NCBI GenBank assembly: GCA_025200525.1
Contig: CM045761.1
Span: 80,319,551-80,383,550, forward strand
Origin: Camellia lanceoleosa
Lineage: Eukaryota; Streptophyta; Magnoliopsida; Ericales; Theaceae
Direction of reading: 5' to 3'
Length of the DNA stretch: 64,000 nt
Shown here one piece after another: positions 57,090 to 64,000 of the stretch. The notes beneath the pieces are model-generated. The model was not told where the DNA came from, ran no database searches, and was given only the letters and a program-made list of their open reading frames with translations. Position 1 is the stretch's first letter, and each line of letters starts with the position of its first letter. The position numbers and the translations under genes are program-made.

Positions 57090-57590
57090 TTATCTCCTTT
57101 CCATCCCTTCAATATTAAACTTCTTTATGGGAGGTACAATATTTCTTATACTACTATTATAACAACCAAGTGACTTACCTGAGTTCTTGGATCTCCTTGC
57201 CAATACTTCAATACTCCCTTCTTGCAGTAAGGCCAAACCAATTGCTTGATCTAGAGTAGAGGGTTGAAATGGTTGAAAATCTGCTTTAATTTCCTCTTTA
57301 ATTCTACATATGTAGCAACTTACAAAAAAATCATCTGGCAACCCTTTAATATTGTTGCCTAGCTCTTCAAACCTCCTTTGGTACTTGACTATTTTCTATT
57401 ACCTTAATTTGGTTAGATCTTCTATTGAATCTTCATAGACCTTAGTATCATATGCAGTTTGGGATGGGTTGCAAGAACTAGTTGCAAACGTGGTAGATTT
57501 CCCAGTTCCTTGAGATGAATGTGAAAATCCGGAAGCCAACTGGTCACATTTCAGATTCATTTTAGTTAACATTTGTTGAATTTTTCTCAA
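57090..57590 (-). pseudogene. gag: Ty3/gypsy gag relic
   Basis: Two frames (57590-57399 and 57341-57090) separated by a break contain LPDDFFVSCYICRIKEEIKADFQPFQPSTLDQAIGLALLQE. This matches the end of gypsy gag domains (FIxGLKxEI...PxTLxxAxxLAxLQE). A PBS lies upstream at 57711-57722, so it is the start of an element whose pol is missing. Confidence 0.7.
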
Positions 57591-57710
57591 TGTTTTTGTT
57601 GTTTTCTCATTTGATTCCTCAAACTATGGGTTTCTTCTTCTGTGTGCTTTGCTTCTTGATCTAGTCTTGTCTGCATTGTCATTTGGATCTTCTATAGCTG
57701 TGGACCAACA

Positions 57711-57722
57711 GCTCTGATACCA
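57711..57722 (-). other. tRNA-iMet-type PBS of the gag relic
   Basis: TGGTATCAGAGC on the minus strand, just upstream of the gag relic at 57590. Confidence 0.75.
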
Positions 57723-58060
57723 AAAAGAGCAACAAATGTTCTATAATGGAGTTTTATCAATATAAAAATAATATGGATACAAAGTTGCAAACACTATATT
57801 TCATATCTCAAACCTCTCATACACTTCTTTTTCTATCTCGCCTTATTTATATCCTATTCTACTGGTTATATGAGTGAATACCTTGCCCTACAATTCTCTC
57901 ATTTTCTCCTCTGTTTGTCTCTGCCATTCAATTACCAAATAGGGTACTAATTGCTCTAATAAACTTAACACTTCTTTAACAGACTTGACAACTGAAACTA
58001 ATCCTAACTGAGTCAACTAACAACTCTATTATTCAGCTTCCCCACGCTTCCATATTTAAT
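57723..58060 (-). repeat. Probable 5' LTR of the gypsy gag relic
   Basis: Next to the PBS. A core near 57825-57880 (CCTTATTTATATCCTATTCTAC) recurs at about 55013-55040 with similar flanks, so 54950-55080 may be the partner LTR fragment. If so, the relic element spans about 54950-58060. Ends are not resolved. Confidence 0.45.
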
Positions 58061-58317
58061 TTTTTCACTTTAGCTTTTGATCTCTAATCAGATTTAGTGC
58101 AACCGTTAAGTGAATGATAGACTTATTGAAGCCTTCAAAATGAATTTGATTCTTTATATTACTGTTGGCTTTTTTGGCTTTCGAAGGTTAATAATGTAAT
58201 TTTAAGCATGCCAGCAAGGATCAATCAGTCCTTACAGAATATTAATTGCCAACCAATTACTAGACAATTGTGTTTTAGTTCTCTCAGCCTCAATGAAGAG
58301 GACTTTTACTGGTGGCT

Positions 58318-58906
58318 TGTTTTAGGAGAATTTAGTAAATAACAACAAGTGAAGAATAATTTCAGAATTTCATTAAGTAAAATGAAAAACTTACAATTAT
58401 CTGACCTAGCCTCATAGAGGTTTACAGCAACAAGCTATTTGAAACTACTCCTAGGAATGAAGTGCAGTATAGGAATTGAAGTGTAGAACTGTAAAAACTG
58501 GAAGGAAAAAACAAAGTAAATAAACTGGTTTTTTTATCTAAGTCTAGATCTTTCATTCTGGGGCCTTCTCCGTTATTTATACTTTCCAATGATAACTATC
58601 GAAAAGGGCTTTCAACCGTCAAAATGTCCTCCCATGATTGCTGAACATACTCTCTCATAGTTAGTCCCATTACGCCACTCTTGTAGTTAGGCTTTCCTCC
58701 CAATTTTGAATTTAAACTTTGTGCATAACCGTTAGGCTACATCATCTTGTATTTTTCCACTGATCCAGTACTATGTAGATCCATGATTACCAATGCTAAC
58801 TGTCACGTGTCTGATTTCGATTGAAGACTTGAATTAACTCACCATGTTGCCCTCATCTCGCCACATGTTAAGCTATGATTGGCCTATACAAAATATGCAG
58901 CCAACA
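58318..58906 (-). repeat. Probable 3' LTR of element D
   Basis: On the minus strand it starts TGTTGGCTGC (58906) after the purine tract and probably ends CCTAAAACA at 58318. The left end is a guess, since no partner LTR is visible. Confidence 0.5.
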
Positions 58907-58920
58907 TTACTCCCCACACT
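58907..58920 (-). other. Polypurine tract of element D
   Basis: AGTGTGGGGAGTAA on the minus strand, directly before the LTR start TGTTGGC. Confidence 0.6.
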
Positions 58921-59114
58921 AATATACCTGATACTTGGTGATATTAGTGAACTAGTGCAATCCATTCACGTTCTAAGACGTGCATGGACTCTGTGTATTC
59001 TGGTAGCATAACCGCTTTTTGAATAATGAAGCTGTGAACTTCATTAAATCCCTTCATATCCTTGTATCTTGCACTTCCATTTTTTGAGTAGACGAAAAGA
59101 CTGGTACATCCCCT

Positions 59115-60455
59115 ATGGCTAATCACACCTTCTCCTATATTGATCGAGCATACGAGGAGTTTATGGAAGATGATTATAGGCCTCGAAAGAATCTCAATAC
59201 ATTTATTGATTACACATATCCGCCTCCATTTATGCAAGTTATGGAAGCTTTTGCAACGTACCAACCTTTAGACCAAAAGTTTGCCAACTACGAACCCTTG
59301 GATCAAGTATTTGCAAAAATGGATCTTGGAAACTCTTTTTCTGCCTCACCATCCTCTGCATGGGACACAGCTACTTCTTTTTTTGCCCCACCACCCTCTG
59401 TATGGGACACAGTTGCTCCTTCTTCCTCTAGGTCTACTGGATAGGGAAGCTGGCTAGAACCTGATGAATCCAAATTAAGAGAGTGAATTCACCATTGATT
59501 CTTCGAATTCGCTGATCCTCTGTCTATTTCTCCTTTTGCTCGGAGCTTAGTGGTTTACCCTTATATACCCATTGATCATCGACACAGTCTGGAGGACAAC
59601 TTACTTGTGGCATGGTACACATCTTCTATGCCCACAAAGATAGTGCGTGCTACTCCTCGTCCAGAGGAAGCACAAGGATACAATTCGTCATTCATGGCCA
59701 AGAAGGCAAAATTTTGCTCTTCTGGCTGGCTTAAATGTATGAATAATCCCCAGTTCCCCTCTTCTTTTAGGATGGTCTCTCATGTGCTTCCTCTTTCTCA
59801 GAATCCTCACTAGATGGAGGAACTGAAACTTACTCTCTTTGAGAATCAGTTTCTTCCTACCTACTAACCTCCAGATTTTCCCATTACATTTGAACGATAT
59901 CAAGCTCAACTTCTGCTCGTAGCCTTTTCTCACTTGCCCTTCAATGTTCTTGGAGATGAGATTCCTCTCAAGAACTTCCGATGGGCCTGTGACATTATGA
60001 CTCGGGGTCATGTTCTCAACCCCATTGCTTAAGTAGAGCTTCAGGCTTTTTTGGATCAACTCCCGCTTCTTCTCAATTGGTACCAAATTTCTTTGGCAAC
60101 CACTAATTTTTTGGACAAAATCTCAGCCAAACAAATTCAAACCCAGTACGAGGTAGAGAATCTTATTGACGAATATAATGACTTTAAGAATATGAATTCT
60201 GCATACTGGGATGATCTAGAGATGGACGAAATGGAACAAGGATTGAAGGAAATAGATTTCGAAATGAAAGTTGAACAGCTTTTCCATCAAATAAGAACAT
60301 ATCAGCTACAGCAACCCAGCTTGGATAGGATAGAGGACAGAATAAAGAAGGAACATAAATTCATTGACCACTGTTGGGACAAATTTCATGACCTTGTTAT
60401 TCTTTCTATTTCTTATTTTTATGAGATTGAATTTGTAGCCAAGAACGCTTTCTAA
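59115..60455 (+). pseudogene. Antisense ORF 1 of element D (unknown product)
   Basis: A single reading phase of 447 codons from ATG 59115 to TAA 60455, interrupted only by about six in-frame stops (near 59442, 59484, 59496, 59811, 59865 and 60030), with no frameshift. I do not recognise the family. The N-terminal part is acidic and aromatic (YIDRAYEEFMEDDYRP), followed by a Ser/Pro-rich segment with a repeated WDT motif. The C-terminal half is charged and probably helical (IDEYNDFKNMNSAYWDDLEMDEMEQGLKEIDF). Keeping one phase over 1.3 kb suggests past selection on a protein. Confidence 0.6.
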
Positions 60456-60736
60456 TGTAATTATTTACATATCAATAAAGCTAGGTTTTTCTTTCTTTAT
60501 TCGGCATGGTCTGGTTTTGTGTTCTAATTGTATGCTTGGTTGTATGATTGATGTGACCTTGCTTCTAACTCAGAAGCTACTATGTTCACAAAAAACTTCG
60601 AACCAATCAAATTTACTCTCAAAGTGTGGAAATGGAATTTTGTTCTTAAGGAAGACAACTTCTGCCCTAAGCTTCATATTCCAATTATATAATTAACATA
60701 ATCTGCATAACCAATCAGCTTCAAATTTAAACATTT

Positions 60737-61432
60737 TTGCTTCGAAGAATAGTCTATGAGCTTCGAAGTATGAAAACTTTCCTTAGGAATTATACCGCTT
60801 ACTTCTTAAAGAGTGAGCCCTTTTGGGTTTCTCTCTTGGAAATTTTTGAGAGCTCTTTAACTATTAATAAGGCTTCCTTACCTTCACTAGACTTGGGCAC
60901 CTGTTTGGAATTGCTGGCATTATTCTTAAGGATCCCATTCGAAGCCTTACAAAGACTTATCATCAAGAACAGTTTCCTTCAATGTTGTAAGGTCATTGAG
61001 CAATCCAACATGGCTATTTCAAGTCACTTGTCCTAGGTAGCAGCTACCATAGATTTTTATGTCAACATCTGCCAAATTGCCAAAGCTACAGAAGATAAGC
61101 TTTTAAAAGACAGGGAATTTGTTTCCCATATACATGTTGAGGTGTCTGAATTGAAAGGACAACATTCCTCTACTTCTCAATTTTGAACCCAGCTCTTGGA
61201 GAAGAAGGCTCAATTAGAAGAAGGGTTGTTAGTGGTTAATCTAGCTTTGGATCGAACCGCTACAAAGCTGTAAATCACCAATCAAGGGCTAGTTGATCGA
61301 AGACAGGACATGGCTACTGCCATTCAGTTGTTCCCATCTCTTAGGAGTAGAGAATCAATCGTAAGAGAACAACTGAAACATTGTACTAATTTTTGGGCCA
61401 ATTTATGGCTGCATGTACTCAATACTATATGA
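60737..61432 (+). pseudogene. Antisense ORF 2 of element D (unknown, coiled-coil-like)
   Basis: One phase of 231 codons with three or four in-frame stops (near 61034, 61184 and 61271), ending with TGA at 61430-61432. The first part includes LPSLDLGTCLELLALFLRIPF. The second part is rich in Leu, Glu and Gln with heptad-like spacing (EKKAQLEEGLLVVNLALDR). It may be a second exon of the gene at 59115 or a separate gene. I do not recognise it. Confidence 0.5.
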
Positions 61433-61494
61433 AATGAAATCTTTATTCATTATTTGAGTGTCTTTATACTTCTCTTGTTTAGCATTTTCTACAC

Positions 61495-62791
61495 TCATTG
61501 TGTTTCCCACACAGTTGGATAATAAGGTTTCAAGTACCTACCGTTAATTTTCTTAGAATGTACATATCCATTCAAATTTCTCAAATGGTATGCTCCCCCA
61601 GGCAAGACTCTATGAATTTGATATGGACCTTCCCAATTAGGTGACCATTTTTCAAACTTATGACTTTTAATTCCTATTGGAAGTATTGTCTTCCATACCA
61701 AATCACCTTCATCAAAACTAATGTGCTTAACCTTCTTATTGTAGCTCTTAGCTGCCTTTTTTCTTTTGGAACAGAATATTATTTAATGCAAGAATTCGAG
61801 CTTTATCTATACTCTCTAATTCCAAAAACATGCTTTGATGGTATTGCTCAGAAGTTAACTGGTCCTGGAATTTCACCCTAAAAAACTTAATGTTAATTTT
61901 TACAGGCAACACTGCATTATGTCCATATACTAAAGCATAAGGAGTTACTCATGTACTTGATCCTGGAGAAGTCCTATAAGCCCATAATACATCCAATAAC
62001 AAATTATGCCAATCCCTAGGATTGTCTTCTACAACCCTTTGTATTCCCTTTTTCAAGGACTTGTTGGATGATTCTGCTTGACCATTTGCTTGTGCATAGT
62101 AAGGGGTGGAATTAACAAGACTAATCCCAAATTCTGCTGTGAAAGACTTTACCATCTTTCTATAAAAAATAGTCCCATTATGTATAGTTATGGTCTGTGG
62201 GATGCCAAATCTGTGGATCAGATCTTTAATAAGTCCAATAATCTCAATTTGATCCATAACTTTATATGGTTTAGCTTCAACCCACTTAGTAAAGTAATCT
62301 GTAGCCACTAGGATGAAACAATGGTGCTTCGAAGTGGGAGGATGTATTTTCCCTATCATATTTATAGCCTAACCTCTAAATGGCCAAGGCTTCAACTCTG
62401 TATGTAAATCAGTTATTGGTACATGTCTTATCATGCCATGTTTTTAGCATGCCTGGCAACCTCTAGCATACTCTATACAATCTTTATTGATGGTTGGCCA
62501 ATAGTAGGAATGCCTTCGAAGAAACCATTTCATCTTCACACCAGATTGATTAGCACTACAAATGCCTCAATGAACTTTAGCCATGGCTGTCAATGCTTCT
62601 TTCGGCCCTAGACATTCCAATAACAATTCATTTGCTCCCCTTTTATAAAGAGCATTACCATACACTATGTATTGCATAGATTGTAATTTGATTTTTTTGC
62701 TGGCTTTTGAAGATGGGCCAATTAGGTATTGCATTATTGGATGTGTCCAATCTTGATATTGTAAGTCATTATGATTGACTTCTAACACCAC
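61495..62791 (-). pseudogene. int: Integrase of element D
   Basis: N-terminal zinc region with YYWPTINKDCIEYARGCQAC near 62510-62440, where the usual CXXC is kept. The core has VATDYFTKWVEAKPY, FGIPQTITIHNGTIF (Asp-Asn-Gly of the second site is His-Asn-Gly here) and NGQAESSNKSL. The C-terminal part, KWSPNWEGPYQIHRVLPGGAYHLRNLNG and INGRYLKPYYP, is near 61660-61510. Stops near 62360 and 62440 and a frameshift before 61700 break it. Confidence 0.85.
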
Positions 62792-62817
62792 ATTCCCTTA
62801 TATTGGAAATATACTTA

Positions 62818-63015
62818 GATTTTCATGGATTCCAAACTAGCTTGAATTCATGGTGCAACGATAGTTGCCAAAGAGGAAGACGCAAAGGCAATGATGGGCA
62901 AAAAGGACTCTTTACAGATTTTCATGGATTGCAAACTAGTTTGAATTCATGGCGCAACGATAGTTGCCAGGAGGGAAGATGCAAAGGCAATGACGGGGCA
63001 AAAGGACTTTTTACC
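62818..63015. repeat. 99-bp direct tandem duplication
   Basis: GATTTTCATGGATT starts at 62818 and again at 62917, with about 90 percent of bases alike by eye across both copies. The unit includes GCAACGATAGTTGCC. The frame at 62803-63018 repeats 33 codons twice but has no recognisable protein character. The repeat abuts the broken end of element D. Confidence 0.85.
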
Positions 63016-64000
63016 TAAATTTTTGATTGACTTGTAATTACATTTTGTTTGGAAATTAAATATTTTAGTTGATTTTTTCAAAAAGAGGTGCAGATAGAAT
63101 AGTGCGACAACTTGTATTTTTTTAAATTTTTTGACCATTTTAACTTATTGATAAACGAAGCCTAAGTTTCTTACCTAAGACTTCACAAGAATTTTAAACA
63201 TTTTAATTATAAATAATTTATCATTTATTTCTTTTAACTGTAACAATTCCTAAATCATATGTCAGTGATAACAATAATGAAAGGCCTTGTTATTCATAGT
63301 AAATTACAAAAGTAAAGGCGAATATTTAATTACAAGTGCCAATAAGTGCCCTTCATGCGTTGTTAGGAAAATTGCAAATCAATGGTAAGTTTACAAATAT
63401 TTATAAATTTAGGAAAATTTTTATAACTTTAATTATTGAAGTTGGTAAAATTTACCATTAATTTGAAATTATTTTTTGAAAACATGTAGTGATTTGCAAT
63501 TTTCCATGCATTTTTTAATATTGGGATTAGTATAAAAAGTATTTTGGAAATAATAAAAACGTTAAAAATGTATTAAATTAAGTGAAAAGTACTACAAAAC
63601 TAATGAAAAGTCCATTAAGTTTTATACATATTTTGTCATTTTCTTTTACTCCTAAGACATTTCTTAGCGAGGCTCATATATAATAGGTCTTCAATAAAAA
63701 CAATCAATATAGAAACTACTTGTTATTTGTTGTCAATGATTGATAGTTCTTGACAAATTATGAAGCATTCAAGGACATAAAAGTCATTGCCAAATAAAAA
63801 AGGACATGATAGTTACGTTTTGCTTATGGCAAAATGAATAGGCCAGTTCGTGAATAATAAACTAAAAAGTGAGTTTTTCTTGTATTTTACATCTTACCAT
63901 GACAAAATTTGAGGGATTTGTGGCGCTAATCACTAGTCGGTTTAATAATCTGAACTATTCATTTTGTAAGACTATCAATGTATATCATTCACGAAAAAAT
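63016..64000. other. AT-rich spacer, no feature seen
   Basis: Long A/T runs, no frame of note, no terminal repeats and no tRNA-like fold noticed. Confidence 0.6.

Larger units (their letters stand above)
58318..62791 (-). mobile_element. Element D: truncated Ty3/gypsy (Tat-like) element with antisense ORFs
   Basis: Minus strand: integrase 62791-61495, then a 2.5-kb segment holding plus-strand ORFs, then PPT and 3' LTR. RT and everything upstream are missing; homology stops near 62791, next to a 99-bp duplication. The overall layout (integrase, antisense ORFs, 3' LTR) is like that of A and C, but the antisense ORFs are not alike. Confidence 0.7.

Overview
This window is plant nuclear DNA, probably from a large, repeat-rich dicot genome. 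The evidence is stacked LTR retrotransposons with plant-type primer sites, genes with GT-AG introns, plant mobile domain proteins, PIF/Harbinger-like MITEs and AT-rich spacers. I found no intact single-copy host gene and no bacterial, organellar or CRISPR feature.

The left three quarters (1-47839) is a three-level nest of Ogre/Tat-lineage Ty3/gypsy elements. The youngest, element A (79-25949, minus strand, about 25.9 kb), is complete: two LTRs of about 4.8 kb, a 5-bp target duplication AGTAC, PBS, PPT, gag, protease, RT, RNase H, a second archaeal-type RNase H and integrase. A is inserted in the LTR of element B (1-78 plus 25955-28720, minus strand; its body lies off the left edge). B is inserted in the protease region of element C (28721-47839, plus strand; its 5' LTR and gag lie off the left edge). 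C was later hit by a solo LTR (34318-36791) and by a 251-bp MITE (37339-37589). The coding regions are decayed by stops and small indels, C more than A.

Between integrase and the 3' LTR, A and C each carry the same two genes on the strand opposite to gag-pol. The first is a multi-exon plant mobile domain (PMD) gene (6339-9872 plus in A; 42338-39443 minus in C). The second is a two-exon DUF7745-like gene (10715-12002 plus in A; 38718-37146 minus in C). Exon borders correspond between the two copies. GC-rich, partly palindromic sequence lies upstream of both antisense genes and upstream of the LTR TATA box. Its form is element-specific (GGTCGGCC-type in A, TGGCCGGCA-type in B and C), as if the promoters evolved in concert. 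This is the most interesting pattern in the window.

The right quarter (47840-64000) holds older fragments: an LTR-like AT-rich block carrying a PIF/Harbinger MITE with TAA duplications (49292-49957), a truncated SIRE-like Ty1/copia element on the minus strand (50331-54361) with a tRNA-iMet PBS, a short gypsy gag relic with PBS (57090-57722), a possible P-type ATPase relic (55723-55956), and a third gypsy fragment, element D (58318-62791, minus). D also has ORFs antisense to integrase, but these are unrelated in sequence to those of A and C. The last kilobase is AT-rich with no recognisable feature.
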